In this document: positions 26,311-37,830 of the stretch, piece by piece | Position numbering within the stretch: position 1 is the stretch's first letter | Layout: the number at the start of each line of letters is the position of its first letter | Assembly: GCA_036345935.2 (NCBI GenBank) | Contig: JADWOT020000001.1 | Location: 26,383,232-26,447,231, forward strand | Source: Taenia hydatigena | Lineage: Eukaryota > Platyhelminthes > Cestoda > Cyclophyllidea > Taeniidae | Direction: 5' to 3' | DNA length: 64,000 nucleotides | The notes under the pieces: generated by a model | Database searches by the model: none | What the model saw: only the letters and a program-made list of their open reading frames with translations | Told to the model about the DNA's origin: nothing | Made by a program: the position numbers and the translations under genes

Positions 26311-27018
26311 TGGAGTGCTGAAATATTTACAAAGGATTGGAGAGGACCTTTTTAGCAATGAGAGAGCACTGTAAATACTGCAATATGCGTAGCATGAACA
26401 ATGCATCGCACTGTCAACTAGCACATATCTGTCAACACGCACGCACCACCTGCCTTCAGAAGACGCGGAACAAATTAGGGCTAGCTGAAAATGAATGTGC
26501 AAGCCACGCATTAAAACGACAATATAGACAGGATAATTGGTGGTTTTGCAGTGAGTGAAAATGCACAAACTAGGCTCAGTCTTACAAAATTCACTTCTCA
26601 GTAAATCGTTTGTACACCGCATCGTAATATTTATCGAAGCATAGTTAAACGTCAATTGGTGCTTCATCTGGATTGACATTTAAACTATTGCTGCCTGAGC
26701 AGATGCAAGAAGTATAGTCTTATGCACAATGTGGTAATTTTATAGTACTCTCTGTGCCGCCGCAGCATGTACGGTGGTTTATCTATCAAGCTCAATTCGA
26801 ATGATCTTCTTTCCCAAAAGTGACAACATTGTCACGATGCCTCGAAGAAAAGAGAAGACGTGTCGCTCAGGCAGAATTTTTGGCAATGATAAACTGAAAA
26901 GCATAGTGCGCTAATGGCATGGCCTGATGCCCTTGAAAACAGAACCAAGATTTGAGCAAATGATAAAAGTAGTGCATTGCCCTCACATCCCCTTAAGCGT
27001 CAATACGGGTGCTACCAT
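26311..27018. other. Intergenic stretch upstream of the kinase gene
   Basis: I see no gene. The acceptor at about 26318 belongs to the kinase 5' end. The rest is ordinary AT-rich sequence with only short reading frames and no family match. Confidence 0.5.
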
Positions 27019-27209
27019 TGTAGCGTCCCGAGGCTCTCTCGAAGGCAAAAGAAGGCAGAATGCTAGGGTAAAATATATATATATATTCAAAGGACAGAGA
27101 GAAATAGGCTGCTGGCATGGCCCGGAGGCAGGTCAACGCAGCTTGGGCAGTACGGAAACCACTGTGACCTTGGCCCTAAATCGGTAGTTCCAACAAACAA
27201 AGTACTACA
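27019..27209 (+). mobile_element. Solo TRIM-family LTR
   Basis: 191 bp starting TGTAGCGTCCCGAGG and ending AAAGTACTACA, the same termini as the TRIM LTRs at 18482 and 19191. It has an AT-run in the middle and the GGCTGCTGGCATGG core. The flanking 5-mers accat and aacat could be a mutated target-site duplication. No core or second LTR is adjacent. Confidence 0.8.
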
Positions 27210-28113
27210 AACATAGCCAGCTTTAAGAGTCCAGCATTGCAACTTAGCGTTATAGCACATAAAATGTGTACATCAATTGGTATCCTTTCGAGGTCTGCTG
27301 GATCCGGGAGTTTGTCTCGCACTTTGCATGTATACAACTAGTCAGAGCTTCCTCTTTTAAAGAATGGAGCATCAAGTGATCTTGTGGTCGGAATGTTTTT
27401 CGACTGTTCCTCTCTATTCTTCGTTTCTACTCCGCCTCCTTCCAGACACATCTATCTTGTTCTAACTGCTCAGTAGGGAAGTGGGATCGGCACACAGCGT
27501 GTACTTAAGCTTTGTTTCTATTCTGATGTCACAAAATCTTATTAACAAGTAATCGAAGCAAAGAACAAATGGCGCACTGATTAACCGGACTTTGCTTTAA
27601 GAAGGGGCTAAATGTAAGGTGTGAGCCGCCGTTTTATACCAAACCACTAAAACACACTTCGCATTAACCCAATCAAATAGCATGGTTGCGTTTAAAAACA
27701 GGATCTATGGCAGTTGTTGGCTTTAGTTTAGAAGCGCACGACTACGCGAAAATTATTAGCACGCAAAAGTTGTGCAGTGAATTCACATTATGTATCAGCG
27801 TGAGTTTTTGCGTGGCATGTCCGTCTACTCTCAAATGGCACTCATTTGTTTCAAAGGAATTACAAGTTAACAAAGAGTTCTCAAGTTTTTTGATGGACTG
27901 GTGTAGGTGAAGCTCTACTAATGACATTGAACAAATTAAAAATCGTAATTTTAAGTATAAAGACAACATGGCGAGATCAAAGTACATTAAAATGAACTCC
28001 AAGCGTATGTCGTAGCTTAAACGAACAACCTTTTCTCCATTCCCTTGGAAAAAGTCACAGGGAAAATTACGAACTCATGCATGCGTCGACGGTAAATGGA
28101 TTTCCAAATGTAA
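27210..28113. other. Intergenic, nothing recognised
   Basis: Both strands carry only short reading frames without motifs, such as the one at 27686-27910. I see no repeat. Confidence 0.45.
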
Positions 28114-28160
28114 TGTAGACTTTGAGACTTCCTTGAAGGCAAAAGGAGGCATAATACTAT
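28114..28160 (+). repeat. 5' fragment of a TRIM-type LTR abutting the gypsy LTR
   Basis: It begins TGTAGACTTTGAGAC and runs through the conserved CCTTGAAGGCAAAAGGAGGC before meeting the gypsy LTR at 28161. The missing LTR half is not found beyond the gypsy 3' LTR. Either the gypsy element landed in a TRIM LTR and the right part was lost, or the gypsy LTR truly starts here and is related to the TRIM LTR. Confidence 0.55.
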
Positions 28161-28383
28161 TGTAATATTTATATTATTTAAATGTGCTTTGTAGGCCAGA
28201 GGCGGGGAAACAATTTGAACCTCGTGGCGGAGCGGCGTGAAGACTCGCAAGATCGTACCCTTCCCCGTCCTAAATTCCGTATTTGGCCTTGCTGTATAAT
28301 TTCCTCCCCATAATAAAGATGTCGAAACATGCTCCGACTTCTATTAACAAGAGCAACCAGAGGATGGAGAGGAAACCTCTACA
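28161..28383 (+). repeat. Gypsy 5' LTR
   Basis: Starts TGTAATAT and ends CTCTACA. It contains GGCGGAGCGGCGTG and a CCATAATAAAGATG polyadenylation-like stretch, all repeated in the 3' LTR. A few scattered differences between the LTRs show that time has passed since insertion. Confidence 0.85.
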
Positions 28384-28908
28384 GTGGTGGCAGCGTTGCC
28401 GGACCTTCTTAATTCCAAGGAAGGAATTAATTTCGGAGATTGGGTGAAAACCGTTAGGTTTAACATCCACTTGTACTCTCAGCGGCAGAGGACTCCGTCG
28501 GTTCCGCACGCTCTCCTGCAAGAGCTTTTCCCCGCAGCGGTTGGTGCCGGAGTCTCACCTGACTCCGATCTCGGCCAGTGCTGCGAGATTCTGGCCTAAC
28601 TCGTTGGTGACCAGCGAAAGGAGTCGCTAGCTAGGGAGTTCTTTCTCCGCGACCAAAAATCAGGCGAAAACCACGAGGAATACGTGGCAGTCCTGCAAAC
28701 CCTCGCCGAACGGGCTTTCAGAGGCTGCCCACCTAACAAGGTGAAAAGATGGGTGGCTGTCCAATTCAAAGCCAGAGTCCGACCTCCGTCCATCGCAGCG
28801 AAACTCCAGGCCATGAAGACCAGCGATCTCAGCCAGCTGGTCGATGCAGCAACTAGGGAACGTCAGGAACTTCTCCTGACTTCGCTTTCCCACATGTCCC
28901 ACCGCTGA
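28384..28908 (+). pseudogene. gag relic of the gypsy element
   Basis: A single frame reads from just inside the LTR through a capsid-like stretch (INFGDWVKTVRF, then a Leu/Arg-rich helical region) to 28908, broken by a TAA at 28597-28599. No CCHC zinc knuckle is seen. The protein would have packaged element RNA. It is non-functional as it stands because of the internal stop. Confidence 0.65.
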
Positions 28909-28999
28909 CCGAATTTTACACGTCCGCGGTGGACCCCCACTTATTCTTCCCTGGTTCTCTCCCATTTACGCGAGCCTCTGGCAAGCTAGAGGGACGCCT

Positions 29000-31900
29000 C
29001 CTGCAGTTTCCTCCTTGACTCAGGCGCAGCCAAGTCATTAGTGAATCCTCAAGGGTTCCCAGATCACCGCAATAGGTATCGCGCGGGTCCTCCCTTCGCA
29101 AAACTTCTCTCAGCAGAAGAAGGAAAGATAAAAGTAAGAGGAGAGACGTTACTAAAAGTGTCACTGGAAAAAGAAACGTGGAAAGTCCCATTCATTATGT
29201 GCCCTGAGTTAGTTTGGGATGCTGTACCCGGTGTTGACTTCCTTTGTAACACCAAGGCCGTCCTGAATCTTGCAGAAGGGACATTCGCGATCAAGCAGTA
29301 TAAGGAAACAACTCCAGTCAGATCCCCTCCCAAAAAGGATGCAGACGAAATCTGTAGCGCCCCTTTCGGAGCTGCGGGCATCTCGATCAACAACTTAGAT
29401 GAGGTTTGCTCCTAGCTGACTCAGATCACCAGTGGCGGGAGGAAGAAGCTGAGCTCATTGCCTAGCAAGTATCCGAGCATGTTCTCATGGCAAGGCGCAA
29501 AACTCGGACGAACAAGCATAGTCAAACACACTATTGATACCGGCGAGGCTAGGCTCCCTTGGCAACCACCCAGACGTATACCTCCGCCCTCCAGGACGAA
29601 GTGAACCGTCTGGTGGAAGAGATGATCAAGGATGAAGTTATTAAACCATCCAAGTCACCATGGGCTTCTCCAATCGCACTGGTAAAGAAAAGTGACGGTA
29701 GTCTACGGCTGTGCATCGATTACAGGAAGTTAAGTGCCGTAACTAAGAAGGACGCCTTTCCCTTACCTCACATCAACGACTCCTTGGATGCTCTGCATGG
29801 ATCAAAGTGGTTCTCAACACTAGACTTATAATCTGGGTACTGGCAAGTAGAATTGGCGGAAAAAGATAGAGAGAAGACGGCTTTCGTAGTGCCCAACGGG
29901 CTTTATGAATTCCAGACAATGCCGTTTGGACTCTGTAATGCCGCAGCCACTTTCCAGCGCCTGATGCAGACAGCACTGATTGGGCTTTCTCCGAAACATT
30001 ACATAATCTACCTCGATGACGTCCTCGTTTTCGGTAGACATCCGCGAGCATAACGCCAATCTCAGCATAGTCCTGGACCGTCTGGAGGATGCAAGTTTGA
30101 CCTTGATTCCAAAGAAGTGTCATTTTCTCCATCGTTCAGTCACCTTTCTGGGGCACACAACCTCGCCAGACGGGATGGCAGTCATTGAAGATCGCACAAA
30201 ACAAGTGAGAACCTGGCCAACACCAACTAATCAGACGGAACTTCGCAGTTTCCTCGGTTTGGCAAACTACTATAGGCGCTTCGTTAAAGGCTTTGCCAAG
30301 ATTGCTACTCCTCTACACAAGCTAACCGAGAAGCAGGCAAAAAGGAATTTCAAGTGGGGGAATGAGCATGATGAAGCCTTCAAGGAACTAAAGCGAATGC
30401 TCTGCTCTGCTCCGATTTTGGCTTTACCAAACTTCGAGACCGCCGCACCTCCCTTCGTACTAGACACGGATGCCAGCGACGTGGCCGTGGGCGGTGTACT
30501 TTCGCAGAGACAAAGAAGGGAGGGAACACGTCATTGCCTACGCCAGTTGCAGACTAAACAAAAAAATGAGACAGAAGAGTGCAACAGAACGTGAACTCTT
30601 CGCCATCTATACAATGGTGCGACACTTCGAGCACTATCTTAGCGAGACAGATCATAGTGAGAGCAGGCCATCAGGCGCTGACCTGGTTGAAAACACTGAA
30701 GGAGGTCGATCGTTCGGTTGCACGCTGGTACGAGGAACTGCAACAATATGACTTCACTGTGCAGTACAGAAAAGGAAACTCGCATAGCAACGCAGATGCC
30801 TTATCCCGCAGACCCCTCTCAGTCGATAGGCATAGCGGTGTAGTGGGAACCCTATTTTAAAGCGAGCCGACCAAACATCAGTGGAGAAACACACAGAGTA
30901 CAGACCCCGACACGTCCTTGGTATACGACAGGTTTCTGGCATCCTCGTCCAAGCCCACTGCGGAAGAGATGGACTCATCCAGCAAGGTGGACAAGCAGAT
31001 ATGGCAGCAATGATCCGAACTCTCCCTGCAAGATGAAGTCTTGTGGTACCAAGAAGACGTCGCGTCTCCCAAGCGTGTGGTTGTTCCAGGTTCCCTGATA
31101 CAAACAGCCCTTCAAGAGTCGCACGAACAATTGGGCCACGTAGGCGAGAAAAAGATGGCGGAGGCCTTGATGAAGCGATACTGGTAGCACTCTCTCTCTC
31201 CAGACGTGCACGACTTCTGCCGAACCTGCATTACTTGCAGCAGGTTCAAGAACCCTCATTCCACAGCAGTGGCACCCCTGCGGCCTACGCCTACAGGATT
31301 TCCGGGCGAACGAGTGGGTATTGACGTCATGGGGCCTATACCCCTTACCAAGAGAGGAAACCGATATATCTTAGTTATGGTTGACTACTTCACGAAAGTG
31401 GTCGAAGCAGAACCATTGAGGTTCCAAGACGCCGAGACAGTCGCGTCGACCTTTTTCAATCGTTGGATCTGTCAGCATGGAGTGCCTGAATCAGTTCATT
31501 GCGACCAAGGCCCTAATTTCGAAAGCCGACTCTTCGCTAAACTATGCAAGTCCCTCGGAATCGCAAAGACGCGCACGACACCTGGACACTCTCAAGGCAA
31601 TGGATAAGTGGAAAGAACTAACCGAACCCTGATAGGGTTACTAAAGGCTTTCACGAAGGAGGCACGGTCGGAAGATTGGGATTTAAACCTTGGACGCGCT
31701 CCTCTCGCCTATAGGGCTACGGTCCGTACATCAACCGGTGTCTCTCCGTTCAAGATGCTCACAGGCCGCGAGATGAGAGTTCCCTCTGATGTATTCCACC
31801 CGAGTAAAGAAGTGGCTACAGACAACTCTCCGGAGTACGTACTACGCCTCAAAGAAGGGATAAGAAAGGCGTTTAATCTTGCCCGTCGACACCTTCAAAG

Positions 31901-32230
31901 GTCTCATACTAGACAAAATAAATACTATGACAAGCACAGTCGACTCACTGCCTACCACGAAGGAGGTCTCGTTCAAATACATCGGCGGATTCTCCCACCT
32001 GGAACCCATCGCAAATTTTACCACTCTTGAAGTAGCGATCCCTTCCGCGTAGTAAAAGCCCCGTCTCCCACGAACTACCTCGTCTGGAATGCAGAACTCC
32101 GTACCTACCTCATAACTGTCCATCACAATAAGATCCGACTTTACAGAGGTGCTCCGCCGGTCGGTTACGAGGACGACCCGATGGTTCAACCAAAGCGAAT
32201 CAATAGAAGTGGAGCCGGGGACGGCGCTCA
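29000..32230 (+). pseudogene. pol relic: protease, reverse transcriptase, RNase H, integrase
   Basis: The protease has an LDSGAAKS active-site motif at about 29016-29040 in one frame, ending at a TAG at 29413-29415. Reverse transcriptase follows from about 29559 in another frame, with LCIDYRKL, a stop at 29829-29831, and the catalytic YLDD at about 30009-30020. A frame change comes next, then the RNase H DTDAS motif at about 30466 and further frame changes. Integrase shows an H-H-C-C zinc region (about 31108-31240) and D-D-E core segments (DVMGP at about 31324, HCDQGPNF at about 31498), with a stop (31605-31607) just before the VERTNR segment that carries the Glu. A chromodomain-like tail region follows to about 32200. 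At least five breaks make it inactive. Confidence 0.85.
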
Positions 32231-32246
32231 AAAGACGAGGGGGCTA

Positions 32247-32469
32247 TGTAATACATATTCTTCAAATGTGCTTTGTAGGCCAGAGGCGGGAAAACAATTT
32301 CAATCTCGTGGCGGAGCGGCGTGGAGACTCGCAAGAGCGTGACCCATCCCCGTCCTAAATTCCGTATTTGGCCTTGCTGTACAATTTCTTCACCATAATA
32401 AAGATGTCGAAACATGCTCCGACTTCTACTAACAAGACCGACCAGAAGAGGGAGGAGGAATCCTCCACA
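32247..32469 (+). repeat. Gypsy 3' LTR
   Basis: Same length as the 5' LTR and alignable throughout: TGTAATAC start, CTCCACA end, shared GGCGGAGCGGCGTG and CCATAATAAAGATG. It is preceded by a purine-rich tract at about 32230-32243. Confidence 0.85.
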
Positions 32470-32506
32470 ACCGTAACATAATGCATTCACTAAAAGGGAA
32501 GGGATG

Positions 32507-32695
32507 CCGTAGTACCCTGGCCGCTTGAACCGCTGGTTTTCGTCAGGGCCGCGGGGATGGTCATGCTGCCCTAGCTGCGTAGACTGGCCTCCGGACCATG
32601 CCAGCAGCTAATTTCCCTCTGCCTGTTGGATACATACATATTCTACCCTAGCATTCTGCCTTCTTTTGCCTCGAAAAGATCTTCGGGACTTCATA
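32507..32695 (-). mobile_element. TRIM-family LTR, reverse orientation
   Basis: Reverse-complement of the TRIM LTR: it carries GGTCATGCTGCCCTAGCTGCGTAG, CCATGCCAGCAGC, TTCTACCCTAGCATTCTGCC and a degraded TCGGGACTTCATA end. A purine stretch (AAAAGGGAAGGGATG) lies just before it, and AATGGGGCCGTTGGCGTGG just after it resembles the sequence that follows the LTR at 20593 on the opposite strand. It may therefore be one end of a decayed TRIM and not a true solo LTR. Confidence 0.7.
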
Positions 32696-33365
32696 AATGG
32701 GGCCGTTGGCGTGGCCCACGCGGATCGGGCAATATGGCCACCTTAGCGACCGAAACTCAAAACTAGCACTCACAACAAGGTATTATGTCCAACATGTGTA
32801 CGTTGGTAACATGTTTGTCGTATTTTAAGGATGCAACTAATTAGAATACACAGGAATCTATGCCGACGTGATGTGCAGTTTAGTTGGCAAGTTATATGCG
32901 TTGTTACATCGGACCTTGCAGAGTTGCATTCCCTTTCAGGGAGTGACCTTTAAGCCATGCAAGATATAATAGTTTGACGTTTGTTCGACTTCCGATTTTG
33001 CGAGGGCTGGCCTCTGAGCCGCGCCGGGGGTCCCATTCCCTTTTGTACATAGGGTACATACTTTCAGCCCGTTGTATTGTGTATTTTACCTTTTGGGGGA
33101 TCTTGATATAATACGTGAATAGAATTTTAGGTTTACTTAAAAGCTGTTATTCGGTCTGACTTGGGAGGAGATATCAAGCGCTACAAACGTGGCAGCTTAG
33201 TACACAGTCTGACTACAGCTACCGAGATCATGTGTTTCTAAAATCTAAAGATTTTCTCTAACCTGACTTGATGTCTTATTAACATAAGTGCACACAAAAA
33301 AGCCTGCATTTAGCGGCAAAATGGAAGTGATTTTTGCAAAAAAAATATTGCTTTTAATTTTCTAG
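32696..33365. other. Intergenic, TRIM remains and nothing else recognised
   Basis: The first about 80 bases look like TRIM sequence. The remainder has no exon that could supply the missing N-terminal RRMs of the RBM28-like gene; plus-strand frames are short and without RNP motifs. Confidence 0.45.
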
Positions 33366-33406
33366 GTTCGTAAGCGCCGCATTGGAGGGTCCGTTCCTTA
33401 AGTGGT

Positions 33407-36400
33407 ATGGGGCCTAGGTCAAGGTTGTCTGCGTCTGCTGCAGGTGAAAGTGAGGATCAGCAGATTCCAAATGAGTTTTTCATTTCAAAAAGGCCAAGAG
33501 AGCCAATTAAATTGCAAATGTCTGTTAATGGATCAACAAACACAGTTGATGGTATGGAGGGTAGCGATGACATTGAGGAAAGCCTCGAGGACACTCGCCA
33601 ATTAAGCACAAAGCGTCGCCAAAGCGCTCGGAATCAGCGGAATATGAGATCGTCAGATACAGTTGAGGGCCGAACAATATTTATAAAAAACGTCTCTTTC
33701 GATGCTGATGAAGACCAACTTTACCAGTTTTTATCTAACTTTGGCAAACTTATGTTCGTCAAAATTGTCAAGGACAAGCTTACTCAACACCCCCGAGGAA
33801 CGGCATTCGCAAAATTCGAGTCCAGAGCGGACGTTGAAAGTATCTTACTTCAAGCCTCCAAACCAGAGGTATGCTTTTTCTTATGGGCCAATTTTTACTG
33901 TTTCTTAGTGAGGTTTTTAACTAATTTCTTATGGATTTTAGAATGCTCATCGATTTGTTTTTGCCAACAGACAATTGGTTTTATCATTAGCTGTTAGTAG
34001 GGAGGAAGTTCTCGAAGTCAAAAAACTTAGTTCTGGTCAAGAGGCTTCAAGTAATGGCAATACGGGTGGCAGGAATCTTCATCTTGCGCGCATCGGACGT
34101 AAGTTTTCTCATAAGCCTATGCTTTGCGATCTTAGTTACAACTTCTGCATTTTCAAAGTGACGCTTTCTATCCTTGTATATGTTTCCACGTGCGTTTTGA
34201 TGCATCCTTATTGTCATGCTTTTCCAAATACATAGACCTTTCCTATGTCACTTTGCACGAGCAGAAGCATTCTTCTTAAGGTTATTCCCATCTATATTCC
34301 TTTGCTTCAACCCATTCCATGAGAGTTAGTTGTGACTATACTACAAGAACTTGAATTGATCCCTTGGCGTCAGTCCCATCAAGCCATCGAGGAATCGTGT
34401 TTACCTGGAGGCTTTGTTCCTGATGGAGCCATGCTTAGATTGCTCATATTTTCTGTTAGAAAAGTGTACCTTGAGGACACGTTCAATCGTTGTTATCTCC
34501 AAAGTCAGTTTTCCGTTAAATAAACTAGGTATGAACAATTTTCCAACCGTTACTTTCTCGTCTCCGTTTTACTTTTTAAGTTACTCTCATGTAGACACAA
34601 TCTGTTTTCTCATTCAGATTCTTCTTGCATTTATGTGTAAAAGGCTTTCTTTGGTTTTACTGCTTAGCGGTCTTACATCATCCATTCCTTTCCTATTTTC
34701 TATAGGAAGTTTTTAATAAATAACTTTTAGAAATGCTTAATGGGGAGTTTCTTTCCAGTCTATCTTGGTTTGTTTGCAACCTTGAGGGCAGCCAATAGAC
34801 ACTTGCTGGCGAAAAAAAGATGTGCGAAATTTTATATTAATTCCATCCTTTGGTAGGGGAGAATGGGGCCAAAACTACTGTCAAGAAAAGTACCTTTAGT
34901 GATGACTTCTGGTAGGGGTCTCGGCATAACCAGAATGCCTGTTTCATAGGCGGCTGTGGTAGCTTTTCGTTTCATAAATTTTGAGCTGGTTGCCGGCCGA
35001 TTCACATCACGATCAAAGAATACTGTGCATTCATAGATTGTCTTGTACTTTGCCCGGAAGGTTTTGTTTCTTAAAACTTTGTTTGTTCTCTAACTCATTC
35101 TATCTTCCCAAAATTGAGTCGATTCACCTGGCTACCTCTGATCAACCCATCTATTCGGCTGGTTCCAACGATATTCCACTCGTTTTGAAAATGGTACTGA
35201 ATTTTATACGAACGCCTCTTCCTCCACCCAGTCATTCGGCCAGGCAGTCGGGCGGCCGAAGAGATGACACGCAAGGAGGCGGCAATGCGAGAGGCGGTGG
35301 CACGAGCGAAGCAAGCGAAATTGCGCAATCCCAGCATCTTCATCAGCCCACTGCGTTTGTGCATGCGCAACATCCCTCTGAATGTGGATGATCGAACTCT
35401 GCGCCGGGCCTGTCAGAAGATTGCGGGGCCTAGCGCTCGCATCACGGAGGTGAGACAGTGGCAGTTCATTTTTACGTCACCCATCCCTCTGGTTGTTCAT
35501 TTACAAATCACAATCGCCAAATTAGCTTCATGTTCGGGTCGTTAGAAGTCACATTTGTTTGCTGACCTTTAAGTGTTCTAGTCTTTCTTGTCTGGGTGGA
35601 GGACTCCATAGAATCCAGAACCTCTGTCATAGAACTCTATGTCGTAAAATTAGCAATTACGCTGATAACAGTTGACGACTAGTGAGAATCCATAAACTCG
35701 AAAAGGGAGCTAGAACCGATTTCAGCTATTGACGACTAGAACTGTCTCTAGTCTCTAACGCTTCTTTCCAGTGCCGAGTTATGCGCGACTTAAAGAGCGG
35801 TGTAGAACATCCCAAATCCTTGGGCTATGCATTTGTCGCCTTTGAGGAACACGGGGATGCTCTGAAAGCCCTACATGCGCTTAACAACAACAACAGCATC
35901 CTTGGCGGCAATAGGGTGAGCCATTCAAGCTTTCCATGCTCTCAGCCTTGCCCAATTGCCCTTCTCACGGGTTTTTTCGCATGTCAAGAAACCGATTGTG
36001 GAGTTCTCGTTGGAAAACTCAAAGGCCCTCGAGAAGAAGAGGAGGCGCGCAGAAAAATCTCAGGTGAGTTAATGACTGTGGGCGAGTTTTAATGTGCTTC
36101 TTGTCTACTTTGATTAGCACCGCTTTTGTCGGCCTGCAGAAGGCTGCTGACATGTCCCTAGTGTGGGACGCTCGTCTGGGGTAAAGTGGCGGAGATCCCA
36201 GGTGGCCTGTTGCCAAAACCGAGAGTTAAAAATACAATTAATGCATCACAGTAGTTTCTAGTTGGGGTAGGTGAGGTGATATGGCGTATTCTTTCCAAAT
36301 CGATGAAGACTTCAGATTTGTATCCCTATCCGTCTATCCCATTCCTCTCCGTTACCAATTATGACCCAGATTTCTACGTTGGGGTAGTCGGCAAAAGTTT

Positions 36401-37021
36401 ACTGGCGTTCCTAGCTTGAGTACATGCGTTATCACTTTTATTGCACGTAGATTCCTTCTGCAGTGAGAACTAGCTGATCTATTGATGCGCATACGGCTTT
36501 CAAAGAATTAGCGAGAGTTGTCTTGCTATTTGTCAAGACGTATCTCACCTTGCTGTCACCCTCTTAAAGCTGTTGTACGGTATACGGTAAAAGTTGGAAA
36601 GTCGCTTGATTATAAGCCCATAGAGGCACTGGGAGAATAAATGGATAGTAAAGCGACCCATGTCATCATCATAGAGGTCGAATTACGCGGTAGAAGCTTA
36701 TATCTTCCGACATGGTGTGACCCGTCTGGTGCGTTTGGATAATTTGGGAATTACGCATTGTGGTGCTCCCTCTGTCCGGGTACTACCTCATTTTTATAAA
36801 TTCATCTTTCCAAATGTCAACTTTTTCTGCAGATGGCGCGGGAGTCAAGGTTGTTAGGCAGTGACTCGCAGCCGATACGTCAGCTTGCCGGTGTTAAAAA
36901 GGCAAAGCGCAGTCAACGGTCGAGGGTCAAAGCAAAACGAGGCAAGAAGGCGACGATGCGAATCATGCCTAAGAAGCTAGGCCCCAAAATTCGGCACAAT
37001 CGACCGAAGAAGGGGAAATGA
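33407..37021 (+). CDS. RBM28: RBM28/Nop4-like RNA-binding protein (RRM3-RRM4 part)
   Basis: Exons: 33407-33868, 33942-34098, 35232-35449, 35772-35915, 35989-36063, 36833-37021. In frame, 1245 bp, 414 residues. RBM28 (yeast Nop4) is a nucleolar protein needed for large ribosomal subunit assembly. Seen: an acidic/serine N-terminus; an RRM with [11 protein letters not shown] and GTAFAKF (about 88-175), followed by AVSREEV and [14 protein letters not shown], the signature linking RRM3 to RRM4 in this family; a second RRM with LRLCMRNIP and [11 protein letters not shown] (about 243-345) followed by PIVEFSLE; and a Lys/Arg-rich tail ending in [14 protein letters not shown]. Human RBM28 has four RRMs and about 759 residues, so the first two are missing. 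The ATG at 33407 follows an acceptor at 33365 with stops in between. An alternative acceptor at 33442-33443 would let upstream exons join in phase. The family call is strong; the start is uncertain. Confidence 0.85.
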
Positions 37022-37830
37022 GGCGAAGTGGAGTGTACAGGAAGGACTAATGATTTCGTTTGTTGCATATATATGTATATGTGTAATCAGTTCTGCTTCG
37101 CATTTTATTGCCGGATGGGGGCGTATATTTAACTACTTAATCATCGGGTGTGATCCTGTTGAGGAAGTGTGACAGGTTTTACGAGCTATCATGTAGTTAA
37201 TGCGACATTGGGCGAAGTTCGGTCTGGAACTCAGACTATAGCGCAGGTCGAGTTTGCGAGGATGCAAAATAGGCCATAGTTTTGCAACTTCAAGGAATCG
37301 GTCGGGACAAAACATGTGGTGTGCTTCGATGATATGTCGATTATTGTAGAAAATTTGTATTATGTTTTACTGCGGCACAGTTAGTTATCTCACATATAAT
37401 GCGTTGCAGCAATATATTAGCTCGAGTTTTTATAACCATTAATAGTACTGGGTCGCAAAAATTGATTAAAGGTTACTCAGGTTTGAAATTTAAAATAGAA
37501 ATTGCATATTTCTAGGCAATAGCTTGCTAAAACACGCTCCTAAACCTACGAATTTGTCTCTTAAAGACGGGCATGTAACTAACGCAGTAATTTGTTTATA
37601 CCGGCTAACGCACGGTCGACTTGACTTGAAACAATTATATGGTGTTTGATAGTTCGGAATGTGGGTACGTGTTTTGTCGCTGATTTTGCCCTTTCCCGCT
37701 TGGAATTTTGGTGTTTAAGACCAGACACCTCTGTGCTTTTGCTGCGACCACAATGGTTTCATGTGTTTTTAAGTCGTACTGCATAGTGGAATAATATGAA
37801 TTTAAAGGTTGATGTTTTTCTCAATTTCAG
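37022..37830. other. Gap between RBM28-like gene and NPC1 copy B
   Basis: 809 bases hold the RBM28 3'UTR and the NPC1 copy B 5' region. I see no gene and no canonical AATAAA close to the RBM28 stop. Immediately before 37831 is a T-rich tract ending in CAG, the NPC1 acceptor. Confidence 0.5.
37808..37830 (+). promoter_or_regulatory. Acceptor that opens the NPC1 copy B reading frame
   Basis: A polypyrimidine tract (TTTTTCTCAATTTCAG) ends at 37830. The NPC1 frame starts at the very next base in phase 0 (codons His-Tyr-Phe-Arg-Leu), with no ATG between the acceptor and the hydrophobic signal sequence. It is a cis acceptor of an undetected first exon, or a spliced-leader trans-splice site at which a leader ending in AUG would supply Met in frame. 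Confidence 0.6.

Larger units (their letters stand above)
28161..32469 (+). mobile_element. Degenerate Ty3/gypsy LTR retrotransposon
   Basis: LTRs at 28161-28383 and 32247-32469 (223 bp each, closely similar) flank gag- and pol-like remains in the order gag, protease, reverse transcriptase, RNase H, integrase. This order identifies the Ty3/gypsy group. A candidate primer-binding site (TGGTGGCAGCG) starts within 2 bases of the 5' LTR, and a purine run (AAAAGACGAGGGGG) lies just left of the 3' LTR. The coding part has several stops and frameshifts, so the copy is dead. The flanking 5-mers (actat and accgt) do not match cleanly, so no intact target-site duplication is claimed. Confidence 0.88.
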
